A stretch of DNA of 64,000 nt from Aureibaculum sp. 2308TA14-22 (GTDB taxonomy: Bacteria > Bacteroidota > Bacteroidia > Flavobacteriales > Flavobacteriaceae). The notes below the pieces were generated by a model, which made no database searches, was not told the origin of the DNA, and saw only the letters and a program-made list of their open reading frames with translations. Position numbers and translations under genes: made by a program. Shown piece by piece: positions 1 through 9,118 of this stretch. The stretch lies in assembly GCF_040538665.1 (NCBI RefSeq), contig NZ_JBEWXT010000001.1:2630501-2694500 (forward strand), read 5' to 3'. The first letter of the stretch is position 1; each line of letters begins with the position of its first letter.

Positions 1-1
1 A

Positions 2-784
2 GAAGGTTCATTTTGTTATGGATTTTCGGAACCGACTACAGGCAACAAAGCAACTATTGATATTCCATCGGAATTTCCAGAATCAGTTGATCTTTCCTCT
101 TTTTTACCACCTGTTGGCAATCAAGGTAAACAAGGCTCATGTGTTGCTTGGGCAACTGGTTATTATCTTAAAGGGTATCAAGAAAATGTTGAAGACACCA
201 ATAGCGGTATTCCAAACCCTAATAATTTATTGAGTCCCGCATTTATTTACAATCAAATTAAAGTAGCAGATTGCAGCAGTGGCTCTCAAATACCAAGTGC
301 CTTAGAGCTTATTTTTGATACAGGAATAGTTACGCTAAACGAAATGCCTTACAATGAAAATGAGTGTGACATACAACCCACTGAAACACAAGTTAACCTA
401 GCAGAAGAGAATAAAATAACTTCATTTTCTTATTTGGATGGCAGTACGTTATTTGATCAAGCTAAGGCTTTCTTAAATAATAATCAACCTATAGTCATTG
501 CTATTTCTATTGATAGAAATCATTTTGGAAAAATAGATGCTAATGGAGATGCCGTTTACCGAGAATTTGAAACCGCTGACGGAGCACATGCCATGTTGGT
601 TGTTGGTTATAATGATACAAAAAATGCGTTTAAAGTAGTAAATTCTTGGGGGACCAGCTGGGGCAATAACGGGTTTGTATGGATAGACTACAAAGCTTTT
701 CAAGAAGTTTTGGACGCTGACTCTGATTTCAAAATTTTATGTGAAGCTTGGGTTGCTGAAGATGAAGTTCCTGCAAGTAGTTAA
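2..784 (+). CDS. C1 family (papain-like) cysteine peptidase, 5' end outside window
   Basis: The frame is open from the window edge, so the N-terminus lies upstream; about 260 residues are visible. The catalytic cysteine sits in GKQGSCVAWATGYY (around 106-150), the histidine in DGAHAMLVVGYND (around 578-615) and the asparagine in VVNSWGTSWGNNGF (around 635-675), in the papain order Cys-His-Asn. The segment before the cysteine (SVDLSSFLPPVGNQG) resembles the start of a mature papain domain, so the missing part probably holds a signal peptide and perhaps a propeptide or further domain. It is probably secreted or periplasmic; substrate unknown. Its stop overlaps the stop of the convergent sigZ gene by 4 nt. 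Confidence 0.85.
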   Translation, partial: EGSFCYGFSEPTTGNKATIDIPSEFPESVDLSSFLPPVGNQGKQGSCVAWATGYYLKGYQENVEDTNSGIPNPNNLLSPAFIYNQIKVADCSSGSQIPSALELIFDTGIVTLNEMPYNENECDIQPTETQVNLAEENKITSFSYLDGSTLFDQAKAFLNNNQPIVIAISIDRNHFGKIDANGDAVYREFETADGAHAMLVVGYNDTKNAFKVVNSWGTSWGNNGFVWIDYKAFQEVLDADSDFKILCEAWVAEDEVPASS

Positions 785-1350
785 CTACAGACTTTACAGT
801 CTTCTTTACTTTTAATTTCTCCAACCAATTTACCTTTTTCATTTAATTGGTAACCGCAACAATCCATAAAGCCTTGAGCAATCATTTTCCTGGCTCGCTG
901 TATTTGCGATTTTACAGTTGGCAATGGCAACTTTAAAATTTCAGCTATTTCCTGTTGTTTATAGCCTTGTATGTCCGACATAAACAAAGGGTCTCTATAT
1001 TTTTTATCCAAGCTTTTAACAATTCCGTACAAACAATCATGTTCGGTATGTTCATAAAAGTCAGCAGTTTGATTGTCGAAATCTTCAATATCTTTTTTTG
1101 CAATATTGTCATCAAGCGTAACATGATTTTTTTTGGTCGCTCTAAAATAATCCATGACGGTATTATTTGCTACTGTAAATAACCACGATTTTATTTTAGT
1201 AAGATCCTGTACATTGGAAATTTTGGTATGTACTTTTATAAAGATTTCTTGCAACAAATCGTCCGTAATCGTTTCGTCCTTGGTTTTGGAAAGAATAAAA
1301 CGCTGTACATCATCTGAGTAGGTTTTCCAAATTGTATTCGTTTCTTTCAT
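781..1350 (-). CDS. sigZ: RNA polymerase sigma factor SigZ (ECF/sigma-70 family)
   Basis: 189 residues. Region 2 covers about 10-80 (TDDLLQEIFIKVHTKI, then IKSWLFTVANNTVMDYFR) and region 4 about 105-160 (GYKQQEIAEILKLPLPTVKSQIQRARK, a helix-turn-helix). A short C-terminal tail with five cysteines (DCCGYQLNEKGKLVGE, later CKVC) is typical of the SigZ group and absent from most ECF factors. No anti-sigma gene is adjacent. The only same-strand neighbour just upstream is the cysteine-rich mini-gene at 1493-1594, so metal or thiol sensing by the tail is conceivable, but that is inference. ATG start with full-length domains. Confidence 0.85.
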   Translation of the reverse strand: MKETNTIWKTYSDDVQRFILSKTKDETITDDLLQEIFIKVHTKISNVQDLTKIKSWLFTVANNTVMDYFRATKKNHVTLDDNIAKKDIEDFDNQTADFYEHTEHDCLYGIVKSLDKKYRDPLFMSDIQGYKQQEIAEILKLPLPTVKSQIQRARKMIAQGFMDCCGYQLNEKGKLVGEIKSKEDCKVCS

Positions 1351-1413
1351 TAGGTCTTCTCAATTTTATTTCTTTTGAAAATTAAGTTTTAATCACATAA
1401 AAACCCCTCCGCC

Positions 1414-1459
1414 TCCCGATAGCTATCGGGACGGCACCTCCCCTTGAAAAAAGGGGAGG
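1414..1459. repeat. Two adjacent palindromes, dispersed-repeat type
   Basis: A perfect 18-bp palindrome (TCCCGATAG and its complement, 1414-1431) is followed by a 9-bp stem with a 5-nt loop (CCTCCCCTT / AAGGGGAGG, 1437-1459). The first element recurs at 40790-40807 and, with a 5-nt loop, at 16929-16945. It lies between the metallothionein-like gene and sigZ, so it may shape their shared transcript. The T-run expected of a good terminator is missing on both strands. Confidence 0.75.
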
Positions 1460-1492
1460 ATTTTCGTTATTCCAATTAAATTTCTTCTGCGA

Positions 1493-1594
1493 TTAACAAT
1501 TACAACCAGAACAGCTACAATTTTCGCAAGTACAATTGGCACAAGTTCCATTTTTACATCCTTCGCAGTTGCAAGTACATGTTGTATTTTTCAT
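1493..1594 (-). CDS. Metallothionein-like cysteine-rich mini-protein (33 aa)
   Basis: Reading the minus strand from the ATG at 1594 gives 33 residues with 11 cysteines (6, 8, 10, 13, 18, 21, 23, 26, 28, 31, 33), mostly as Cys-X-Cys and Cys-X2-Cys pairs. It begins MKNTTCTCNCEGC and ends GCNC, with no aromatic residue, no histidine and no hydrophobic core. This composition is that of a metallothionein, which binds soft metals such as Zn, Cd or Cu(I) through thiolate clusters; the metal cannot be read from sequence. It lies 142 nt upstream of sigZ on the same strand and 67 nt downstream of the GH3-like gene. The coding pattern (TGT and TGC evenly spaced, clean stop) makes chance unlikely, but no homology search was possible. 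Confidence 0.7.
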   Translation of the reverse strand: MKNTTCTCNCEGCKNGTCANCTCENCSCSGCNC

Positions 1595-1661
1595 AATAGT
1601 TGTTTTAAATTAAATTTCAATTACACCCATAAGACGTAAAACGGTAAAAAAAGATGCAGTT

Positions 1662-3188
1662 TTAGGCAAATTTCTTTGAAACTGAAATTTCTAACAATTC
1701 TTCCATAAAATCCCTACTGTTGGAGAGCCTTGGTACTTTATGCTGTCCGCCCAATTTATTTTTTAACTTTAGCCATTTGTAGAACAATCCTTTTTCTGCA
1801 GCGTGGACTTTTGGCATTTCCAGGGTCATATCATTATAACGCTTGGCCTCGTAATCGGAATTAATAGCCTTTAGGGCATTGTCCAATAGTTCTGTAAAAT
1901 AATCAATACTTTTTGGTGTTTTTTTAAATTCGATCATCCATTCATGCGAACCCTGTTTTTTACCGTCCATAAAAATAGGGGCCACGGTATATTCCATAAT
2001 CAAACTACCCGTCTTTTCACAAACTTGTTTCAATGCTTCTTCGGCATTTTCAATAATCAGTTCCTCGCCAAAAACATTTATAAAATGTTTGGTTCTTCCC
2101 GTAATCCGTATCCGATAAGGGTCAAGCGAAACAAACTTAACCGTATCGCCAATTAAATAACGCCATAGTCCCGCATTTGTGGTAATGACAATGGCATAAT
2201 TTACACCCAATTGCACTTCTTCCAACGGAATGGCGGTGGAATCTTCACCGTTAAATTCGGACATGGGTATAAATTCGTAAAAAATACCATAATCCAACAT
2301 TAATAATAGGTCTAATGAATTGTTTTCATCTTGTAGGGCAAAAAAACCTTCAGATGCATTATAGGTTTCGTAATATTTAAAATCTTTTTTCGGAATCAGT
2401 TTTTTGTACTGTTCGCGATAGGGATTAAAATTTACACCACCATGAAAATAGACTTCTAAATTTGGCCAGACCTCCAAAATATTGTTCTTATCCGTTTTTT
2501 CCAACACCGCATTTAACAATACCAACATCCACGAAGGTACACCAACCAAACTGGTAATATTTTCGTTTATGGTCTCATTAACAATTGCCTCCATTTTTGT
2601 TTCCCATTCACTCATCAAAGCGGTTTCGGTTTTTGGTGCGGAACTAAAATCGGCCCAAAAAGGCATATTTTCAATAATTATGGCGGATAAATCTCCAAAA
2701 TACGTATTGTTATCCTCGTAAATATCACTACTGCCACCCAAACGCAGACCACGTCCGTTAAACAAACCAGCATCCTCATTATTGTTAATGTACAAGGCCA
2801 ACATGTCCTTACCTGCCTTTAAATGACAGTTCTCTAATGCCTCGTTACTTACGGGAATAAACTTACTTTTTGCATTGGTAGTACCGCTAGATTTTGCAAA
2901 CCATTGAATGTGCGTTGGCCAAAAAAGGTTTTGTTCACCCTTTCTAGCACGTTCAATTAAAGGTTCAAAAGTTTCGTATTGTTGAACGGGAACTTGCTCT
3001 CTAAAGCTTTCATAATCATAAATAGTAGCAAAGTTGTAATGCTTGCCAAACTCCGTGTTTTTAGCCGTATCTACCAAACGTATCAACAGTTCGTGCTGGA
3101 CATCAATAGGGTATTTTAGAAAAAGCTCCATTTGATGCTTTCTCTTTTTTAAAAACCAAGAAACAACCGTGTTAAATAAAGGTAACAT
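1662..3188 (-). CDS. GH3-family acyl-adenylate (amido-synthetase-like) protein
   Basis: 508 residues. The family fold is that of the ANL adenylating enzymes; plant GH3 proteins join amino acids to hormones. The ATP-binding motif KSSGTTNAKSKF is at about 99-110, followed by YETYNASEGFFALQD near 275-288 and YLIGDTVKF near 345-355, corresponding to the family's three nucleotide-binding motifs. Length is normal for bacterial GH3 proteins. These are widespread in Bacteroidota, where substrate and product are not established. It is divergent from purE with about 97 nt between start codons. Confidence 0.85.
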   Translation of the reverse strand: MLPLFNTVVSWFLKKRKHQMELFLKYPIDVQHELLIRLVDTAKNTEFGKHYNFATIYDYESFREQVPVQQYETFEPLIERARKGEQNLFWPTHIQWFAKSSGTTNAKSKFIPVSNEALENCHLKAGKDMLALYINNNEDAGLFNGRGLRLGGSSDIYEDNNTYFGDLSAIIIENMPFWADFSSAPKTETALMSEWETKMEAIVNETINENITSLVGVPSWMLVLLNAVLEKTDKNNILEVWPNLEVYFHGGVNFNPYREQYKKLIPKKDFKYYETYNASEGFFALQDENNSLDLLLMLDYGIFYEFIPMSEFNGEDSTAIPLEEVQLGVNYAIVITTNAGLWRYLIGDTVKFVSLDPYRIRITGRTKHFINVFGEELIIENAEEALKQVCEKTGSLIMEYTVAPIFMDGKKQGSHEWMIEFKKTPKSIDYFTELLDNALKAINSDYEAKRYNDMTLEMPKVHAAEKGLFYKWLKLKNKLGGQHKVPRLSNSRDFMEELLEISVSKKFA

Positions 3189-3202
3189 TTTCTAAATTTC
3201 TA

Positions 3203-3234
3203 TTTGATGTTTAATAACGATAACACTATCTTTG
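3203..3234 (+). promoter_or_regulatory. Bacteroidota-type promoter of purE
   Basis: TTTG at 3203-3206, a 20-nt spacer and TATCTTTG at 3227-3234 match the -33/-7 pattern TTTG and TAnnTTTG. Transcription should start near 3240, which rules out the upstream TTG (3232, inside the -7 box) as the purE start. Confidence 0.65.
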
Positions 3235-3285
3235 GACAATAAAAGTACGAATATTCTTCGTATTGAAATTCAAAAACACCAAATT

Positions 3286-3771
3286 ATGGCTAAAGTAGGG
3301 ATTATAATGGGTAGCAATTCTGACATGCCTGTGATGCAAGATGCGATTACAATTCTTCACGAATTTAACATAGATACTGAAATCGATATTGTTTCTGCAC
3401 ACAGAACTCCCGATAAATTATATGATTATGCCAACAATGCTCATAACCGTGGCATACAGGTAATTATTGCTGGTGCAGGAGGTGCTGCACATTTGCCTGG
3501 AATGGTCGCTTCTATGAGTCCGTTACCCGTTATTGGTGTACCCGTAAAATCGAGCAATTCCATAGATGGTTGGGATTCTGTTTTATCTATTCTTCAAATG
3601 CCAGGAGGTGTTCCTGTTGCTACAGTTGCCCTAAACGGAGCAAAAAACGCTGGAATATTAGCCGCACAAATCTTGGGAAGTAGTGATAAAGAAGTACAGC
3701 AAACCATTATTGAGTATAAGGAAGAGTTGAAGAAGAAAGTAAATAAAGCTTCCGAAGATTTGAAGAAATGA
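3286..3771 (+). CDS. purE: N5-carboxyaminoimidazole ribonucleotide mutase (PurE class I)
   Basis: 161 residues from the ATG at 3286, the normal PurE length. The start [20 protein letters not shown] holds the glycine- and serine-rich substrate loop (GSNSD), followed by SAHRTPDKL and [12 protein letters not shown], the hallmark active-site segments. It converts N5-CAIR to CAIR in purine synthesis. The usual partner purK is not in the window. An in-frame extension to 3232 exists but its first codon lies inside the promoter -7 box, so the shorter start is chosen. Confidence 0.93.
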   Translation: MAKVGIIMGSNSDMPVMQDAITILHEFNIDTEIDIVSAHRTPDKLYDYANNAHNRGIQVIIAGAGGAAHLPGMVASMSPLPVIGVPVKSSNSIDGWDSVLSILQMPGGVPVATVALNGAKNAGILAAQILGSSDKEVQQTIIEYKEELKKKVNKASEDLKK

Positions 3772-3785
3772 ATTTCAGGTTTACA

Positions 3786-3885
3786 TGTCATTCTGAGGTC
3801 CGAGGAATCTCATGAATTCAACTAGAATAAAAAGATTCTTCGCTTTAGCCTGTCTTGAGCGACAGTCGAAAGGCTCTGAATGACA
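3786..3885. repeat. Intergenic imperfect inverted repeat
   Basis: The ends TGTCATTCTGAG (3786-3797) and CTCTGAATGACA (3874-3885) are complementary at 11 of 12 positions; inside lies a smaller TGTC/GACA hairpin. It fills the purE to peptidase gap. Similar hairpins with TTCAGAATGAC or CTCGAGATGACA occur at 46739-46759 and 49472-49489, so this looks like a small dispersed element of this genome. Confidence 0.6.
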
Positions 3886-3919
3886 AGTCTAATTCAATGA
3901 ATTGCAACATAATAAAACA

Positions 3920-5974
3920 ATGAATAATCCACTTTTAGAACAATTCAATACCCCACATACAACAGCTCCATTTTCACAACTAAAAAATGAGCATTTTAAA
4001 CCTGCTTTTGAGGAAGCTATAAAAAAGGCCAAAGCGGAGATTGATGAAATAACAGATAATCCTGAAGCTCCAACTTTTAAAAACACCATAGAAGCCTTAG
4101 ATTTTTCGGGTTATACCTTGGACAGATTGTCTTCCATATTCTTTAACCTTAACTCGGCAGAGACCAATGATGAAATCCAAAAAATTGCTCAGGAAGTTTC
4201 ACCGATGTTATCCGAGTTTTCAAACGATATCCGGTTGAATGAAAAATTATTTAAACGTGTAAAAGCGGTTTATGATGATAAGGGTAATTTAGAATTAACC
4301 GTTGAACAAGAAACACTTTTAGATAAAAAATACAAGGGTTTTTCCAGGAACGGTGCAAATTTAAATGATAACGATAAAACCAAATTGAGGGAAATTGATA
4401 TGAAATTGTCAAAATTATCCTTGCAATTTGGCGAAAACGTATTGGCAGAAACCAATGCTTTTCAAATGCATTTAACGGATGAAAATCAACTCAAAGGGTT
4501 GCCAGACGGAGCAAAAGAAACAGCAAAAATGACTGCTAAAGAGAAAAAATTAGAAGGATGGGTAATTACCCTAGATTACCCAAGTTATATTCCTTTTATG
4601 ACCTATGCCGATGATAGAGCCTTAAGAGAAAAATTAGCTAAGGCTTTTGGAGCTAGGGCTTTTCAAAACAACGAGAACAATAACGAGCAAATTGTATTAG
4701 ACATTGTCAAACTCCGTCACGATCGTGCTAATTTACTAGGTTATAAAACTCACGCCCATTTTGTATTGGAAGAACGTATGGCAGAAACACCTGAAAAAGT
4801 GTTGTCCTTCTCCAATGATTTATTGGAAAAAGCAAAACCGGCTGCCGAAAGGGAATTTAAACAATTAACCAATTTTGCTAAAAAAGACGGTATTGAGCAA
4901 CTGCAAAAATGGGATGGTGCTTATTATACCGAAAAGCTAAAAAAACAATTATTCGATTTAGATCAGGAAGCATTAAAACCTTATTTTAAATTGGAAAATG
5001 TAATAAATGGTGCGTTTACCATTGCCCATAAACTTTTTGGACTACAATTCAATGAAGTCGATACGATTGACAAATACCATAAAGATGTCAAAACCTATGA
5101 AGTTTTTAATTCAACAGGCGATTTTATTTCCGTTTTTTATGCTGATTTCTTCCCAAGAAAAGGCAAACGTAATGGTGCTTGGATGACTTCCTATAAAAGT
5201 CAATGGAAAAAAGATAATGACAATTCCAGACCGCATATTTCCATTGTCTGCAATTTTACAAAACCTACGGAGACCAAGCCTTCACTATTAACTTTTAATG
5301 AAGTTACAACTTTGTTTCATGAGTTTGGGCATGCTCTGCATGGTATGTTAGCTGACACAGTTTATCCAAGCCTATCTGGCACGAGTGTGTATTGGGATTT
5401 TGTAGAACTCCCCAGTCAATTATTAGAAAACTGGTGTTACGAAAGAGAGGCTTTAGATTTATTTGCAAAACATTATGAAACCAATGCACCTATCCCCATG
5501 GAATTAGTTCAGAAAATAAAAGATTCATCAAACTTTATGGAAGGGATGCAAACCTTACGCCAGCTTAGTTTTGGGCTGCTGGACATGCAATGGCATGGTG
5601 CTGGCGAGTCGCCAGATACTATAAAAAGTGTAAAAGAATATGAACTTAAAGCTTTTGAAGGCACACAATTGTACCCTGATGTTGCCGAAAATTGTATGAG
5701 CACGGCTTTTTCACATATTTTTCAAGGTGGTTATTCTAGTGGATATTATTCTTACAAATGGGCAGAAGTGTTGGATGCCGATGCTTTTGAATATTTTAAA
5801 GAAACGGGAATTTTTAACAAAGAAACGGCAACTAAACTTTTAGAGAATGTATTATCTAAAGGTGGTACAGACAAGCCTATGGATTTATACAAGCGATTTA
5901 GAGGTAATGAACCCAGCAATGAGGCTCTGTTGAAGAGGGCGGGGCTTTTGCCAGTTGGTAACCCTTCGCAATAG
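3920..5974 (+). CDS. M3 family oligopeptidase (Dcp/OpdA-type zinc metallopeptidase)
   Basis: 684 residues from the ATG at 3920; another ATG at 3902 would add six residues. The zinc motif HEFGHALHGM begins near residue 467 (HExxH with the downstream glutamate in the ENWCYER region), and the C-terminal SHIFQGGYSSGYYSYKWAEVLDADAF is typical of Dcp and oligopeptidase A, where it shapes the substrate pocket. There is no signal peptide, so it is probably cytoplasmic and degrades short peptides. Length fits the family (about 680-700). I do not separate dipeptidyl carboxypeptidase from oligopeptidase A activity. Confidence 0.9.
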   Translation: MNNPLLEQFNTPHTTAPFSQLKNEHFKPAFEEAIKKAKAEIDEITDNPEAPTFKNTIEALDFSGYTLDRLSSIFFNLNSAETNDEIQKIAQEVSPMLSEFSNDIRLNEKLFKRVKAVYDDKGNLELTVEQETLLDKKYKGFSRNGANLNDNDKTKLREIDMKLSKLSLQFGENVLAETNAFQMHLTDENQLKGLPDGAKETAKMTAKEKKLEGWVITLDYPSYIPFMTYADDRALREKLAKAFGARAFQNNENNNEQIVLDIVKLRHDRANLLGYKTHAHFVLEERMAETPEKVLSFSNDLLEKAKPAAEREFKQLTNFAKKDGIEQLQKWDGAYYTEKLKKQLFDLDQEALKPYFKLENVINGAFTIAHKLFGLQFNEVDTIDKYHKDVKTYEVFNSTGDFISVFYADFFPRKGKRNGAWMTSYKSQWKKDNDNSRPHISIVCNFTKPTETKPSLLTFNEVTTLFHEFGHALHGMLADTVYPSLSGTSVYWDFVELPSQLLENWCYEREALDLFAKHYETNAPIPMELVQKIKDSSNFMEGMQTLRQLSFGLLDMQWHGAGESPDTIKSVKEYELKAFEGTQLYPDVAENCMSTAFSHIFQGGYSSGYYSYKWAEVLDADAFEYFKETGIFNKETATKLLENVLSKGGTDKPMDLYKRFRGNEPSNEALLKRAGLLPVGNPSQ

Positions 5975-6028
5975 ATATGGGTTATGAAATAGTAGGTGCC
6001 ATTTACAACTAAAAATATTTAATTTTTT

Positions 6029-7243
6029 ATGCATAGGTATATCCTATTTTTACTTTTTTCCTTTACAATTTCAGTACATGCTCAACATGTAATTAATGGG
6101 ATTGTTTTATCAGAAAAAAACACTCCGTTAGAAGATGCTACGGTATATTTAAATAACACTACTATTGGTACTACTACAGGCCAAAATGGTAAATTTCAGT
6201 TAACAATACCCAACAAAAATCATGAGTTAATTATTTCCTTTTTAGGATATAAAACGGCTCAATACAAGGTATCTGAATTAAAATTGACAACACCATTAAC
6301 TATAAGATTAATACCTGGAACAAATATTCTCGATGAAGTTATTGTACAAAAAACGAAATATGATGACGATTGGTATTACAATTTATCTCGTTTTAAAAGA
6401 GCTTTTTTAGGGAGGTCAAAACTAGCTTTAACTTGTTCTATTTTAAACCCTAAAGTGCTACATTTTGAATATAATTTTAAAACTAAAACACTGATAGCAT
6501 CTGCAAGAGAACCACTAAAAATAAAACATAAAGGATTAGGTTATCTTATAACTTATGATTTGGTTGATTTTTCACTTGGTAATGAAAAAATGTTTTTTAG
6601 TGGTTACGCTCAATATAAAAACTTAAAAAAACCTGTAAAGAAAAAATGGGCCAAAAATAGATTGACAGCATTTAATGGATCCCGAATGCATTTTCTGCGT
6701 GGTTTAATTACCGAAAACCTAAAAAAAGATGGATTTGTTGTCAATCAGTTTAAACGTGTTCCAAACCCCGACCTACCTTCTACTAAAGATATAAAAAAGG
6801 CTAGAGAAGTAATTAAATTGTACAAAAAACCCATAAATTTCAATACAAAATTTACAGAACCAAAAACAGCTTTGGATAGTGCTTTAGTCATATTGAAAGA
6901 AAGCAGAAAACCAAAGTATAGAGATTACCTGTACAAAAAGAACGTTTCTTATAAGGATATAATAACACTTGAAAACGGAAAGCCTATTTTAAATTTTAAA
7001 GATCATTTATCTATCATTTACACCAAAGAGCCTGAAGAAAGAAATTATCTGATTGGAATGTTTGGAAAGCAAAAAAAAGCATCAGGCGTACAAACCTCAA
7101 ACATTGTTTTATTAATTGATAAGGTCGAGATAGGTAAATCTGGAATTTTGGCATCTCCGCATGCTATTTTTAACGAAGGCTATTGGGCATTTGAATCTTT
7201 TGCAGATATGTTGCCTTTAGATTATCAACCACCAGAAGAATGA
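6029..7243 (+). CDS. Secreted carboxypeptidase-regulatory-like domain protein
   Basis: 404 residues with a signal peptide (hydrophobic 3-18, VHAQ cleavage region). Residues about 20-105 form a CarboxypepD_reg-like beta-sandwich (INGIVLSEKNTPLEDATVYL, then FQLTIPNKNHELIISFLGYK), the domain found at the N-terminus of many Bacteroidota outer-membrane proteins. The remaining 300 residues match no domain I recognise; there is no TonB-dependent barrel. It is likely periplasmic or surface attached. Its 3' end overlaps the convergent glycosyltransferase gene by 19 nt. Confidence 0.7.
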   Translation: MHRYILFLLFSFTISVHAQHVINGIVLSEKNTPLEDATVYLNNTTIGTTTGQNGKFQLTIPNKNHELIISFLGYKTAQYKVSELKLTTPLTIRLIPGTNILDEVIVQKTKYDDDWYYNLSRFKRAFLGRSKLALTCSILNPKVLHFEYNFKTKTLIASAREPLKIKHKGLGYLITYDLVDFSLGNEKMFFSGYAQYKNLKKPVKKKWAKNRLTAFNGSRMHFLRGLITENLKKDGFVVNQFKRVPNPDLPSTKDIKKAREVIKLYKKPINFNTKFTEPKTALDSALVILKESRKPKYRDYLYKKNVSYKDIITLENGKPILNFKDHLSIIYTKEPEERNYLIGMFGKQKKASGVQTSNIVLLIDKVEIGKSGILASPHAIFNEGYWAFESFADMLPLDYQPPEE

Positions 7244-8475
7244 TTGCTCTCCTTTTCCTCAATCCACTTAGAAAGATACTTGGTACTCATCAACGAATGA
7301 TGTTGCAACATACTCCCTACAAAATTTTGGGCTCTATGAGCTTCTAAACCTTGTTTAATTTGATGAATCTTATTATTCAATTTTTCTGCTAATTGTTTTT
7401 TTGGATAAATAGTATTGATAATTTCAATTCCATTTTGCTGTGCATGTAGCCAAATAGCTTTATCATTAAACAACTGAACGGCTTTATCGGCAAATGCTTT
7501 GGGTTTATCGGCAATAAATCCACTCCAAGGTAAATTATTGTGCATACCCTCTGCCCCTATGGTAGTTGTTACTGATGGTGTTCCATTAAGCATAGCATCA
7601 ATGTGCTTACCTTTGAGTCCTGCTCCAAATTTCAATGGTGCAAGCAAAACCTTTGCGTTAGCAATAACTTCATGAGCGTCTTCCACCCTACCCTTTACAA
7701 TAAAGCCTTCTTTTTCGTTATGTAAATCTGTTACTTTTTGTGAGGGATACGCTCCGTAAATCAATAAATTTACGCTAGGCAATTGCTTACGAATCAATGG
7801 CCAAATGGTTTTCTTTAAATACAATACAGATTGCCAATTGGGTTCGTGTTTAAAATTGCCAATGCTTATAAAATCTTGCCGTTGTTCAAAAAATCGTTTT
7901 TGCTCAATTGCTTTATCTGGGATTTCATCTAACATAAATGGCAATTCCGTCAAAATAGCTTTGGGAATTTTAAAATGTTCAACGAGCAGATTATATTCAA
8001 AAGGAGAAATTATCAGCGACAGATCGCAACGGTAAATACAGGCGATTTCACGTTTGGTAATATTTAGTTTATTGAGTTGTTCTAATTCAAATTCTTTATC
8101 TTCTTTAAAAGCCTCAAATCTTCCCTGCCTCAGACAATGCAAATCTTCTGTATCTAAAATCCGAATGGCGTTAGGACAGTTTTCAGCAACCCTCCACCCG
8201 AATTGTTCTTCAGTTATAAAGCGGTCAAAAACGACAATTTCTGGATGCAAATCTTTAATAAAATCATCAAAGTTAGCATTGTTCAGTTCAATAGAAACTT
8301 TGTCAATTCCTAAACTTTCTAAATCATCAACATAATCAGTTTGTTGTGCCGCACTAGCAAAAGTGATTTGATAGTTCTGCTCCAAAAAAAAATGCAATAA
8401 TTGCAGCATTCTACTTCCAGCTGCCGTGGAAGCCGATTCTGGAAAAACCAATCCGATACATAGTACTTTTTGCAT
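7225..8475 (-). CDS. Glycosyltransferase, GT-B fold (GT4-like)
   Basis: 416 residues. The C-terminal half has the pattern of nucleotide-sugar-dependent GT-B enzymes: DFISIGNFKHEPNWQSVLYL (around 200-220), then KFGAGLKGKHIDAMLNGTPS and TTTIGAEGM (around 300-330). The N-terminal half is a divergent Rossmann domain starting VLCIGLVFPESASTAAGSRM. No membrane segment is seen. The acceptor and sugar cannot be inferred; there is no surrounding polysaccharide cluster. Convergent overlap of 19 nt with the upstream-strand gene. Confidence 0.75.
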   Translation of the reverse strand: MQKVLCIGLVFPESASTAAGSRMLQLLHFFLEQNYQITFASAAQQTDYVDDLESLGIDKVSIELNNANFDDFIKDLHPEIVVFDRFITEEQFGWRVAENCPNAIRILDTEDLHCLRQGRFEAFKEDKEFELEQLNKLNITKREIACIYRCDLSLIISPFEYNLLVEHFKIPKAILTELPFMLDEIPDKAIEQKRFFEQRQDFISIGNFKHEPNWQSVLYLKKTIWPLIRKQLPSVNLLIYGAYPSQKVTDLHNEKEGFIVKGRVEDAHEVIANAKVLLAPLKFGAGLKGKHIDAMLNGTPSVTTTIGAEGMHNNLPWSGFIADKPKAFADKAVQLFNDKAIWLHAQQNGIEIINTIYPKKQLAEKLNNKIHQIKQGLEAHRAQNFVGSMLQHHSLMSTKYLSKWIEEKESNHSSGG

Positions 8476-8533
8476 TCTGCTAAAATATAAAATTGATTAC
8501 TCTTAACTCCATTTTTTAGAAAATGTACAAAAA

Positions 8534-8579
8534 TAAACTTTCAATAATTATTGAAAGTTTAAAAATAATCGTATATTTG
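8534..8579 (+). promoter_or_regulatory. Palindromic operator overlapping the promoter of the GbsR-type gene
   Basis: A perfect 28-bp palindrome spans 8534-8561; its core is ACTTTCA, 8 nt, TGAAAGT. Just after it lies TATATTTG (8572-8579), a perfect -7 box, so the palindrome covers the -33 region. The same core with the same 8-nt spacing recurs at 9119-9140 before the next gene. This placement suits repression by the encoded regulator, i.e. autoregulation. Confidence 0.7.
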
Positions 8580-8598
8580 CATCGTTAATACTATTGAA

Positions 8599-9102
8599 AT
8601 GGAATATCAAGAAGCAAAAGAAAAATTTATCAGTACTTGGGGAAGCTTAGGTACTATGTGGGGTATAAACAAAGCCATGGCCATGATACAGGCTTTGCTT
8701 TTTGTTTCTACCAAACCACTTTCTATGGAAGATATTATGGAAGAATTACAGATATCCAGAGGTAATACGAGTATGAATTTACGACAATTAATGGATTGGG
8801 GCATAGTAACCAAGGAAATTATTCCCGGTGAACGGAAAGAGTATTTTACAACGGAAAAAGACGTACAGGAACTGGCTAGGCAAATTGCCAAAGAAAGAAG
8901 TAGGAGGGAAATTCAGCCCGTAATCAAAGTGTTAAAAGAAGTTTCAAGTATTAAAGACGATAAAACCGCAAAAACCAAAGAACTGATAAAACAAACAAAA
9001 GCCTTGCACGATCTGACCGAAAATGCGGACAAGATGTTAAATAAATTGGTAAATCAAGAACAAAATTGGTTGACAAAATCTTTGTTTAAACTTATTAAAT
9101 AA
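8599..9102 (+). CDS. GbsR/MarR family transcriptional regulator
   Basis: 167 residues. The N-terminal part (MEYQEAKEKFISTWGSLGTMWGIN) and the winged helix at about 30-80 (LSMEDIMEELQISRGNTSMNLRQLMDWGIV, then GERKEYFTTEKD) match the GbsR branch of MarR-like proteins, followed by a helical C-terminus probably used for dimerisation. It is the first gene of a co-directional set reaching to 11153. Palindromic sites precede it and the following gene, so it most likely controls both itself and the membrane-protein genes. The inducer is unknown. Confidence 0.85.
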   Translation: MEYQEAKEKFISTWGSLGTMWGINKAMAMIQALLFVSTKPLSMEDIMEELQISRGNTSMNLRQLMDWGIVTKEIIPGERKEYFTTEKDVQELARQIAKERSRREIQPVIKVLKEVSSIKDDKTAKTKELIKQTKALHDLTENADKMLNKLVNQEQNWLTKSLFKLIK

Positions 9103-9118
9103 AAAAAAATTAAACTTT

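Noticed and set aside
1437-1459. Hairpin near sigZ as a firm terminator
   Set aside because: The stem is good but the T-run is missing on the minus strand, the direction in which the flanking genes are read.
3232-3285. Longer purE start at 3232
   Set aside because: It would begin inside the -7 promoter box and adds residues not typical of PurE, whose normal start is at 3286.
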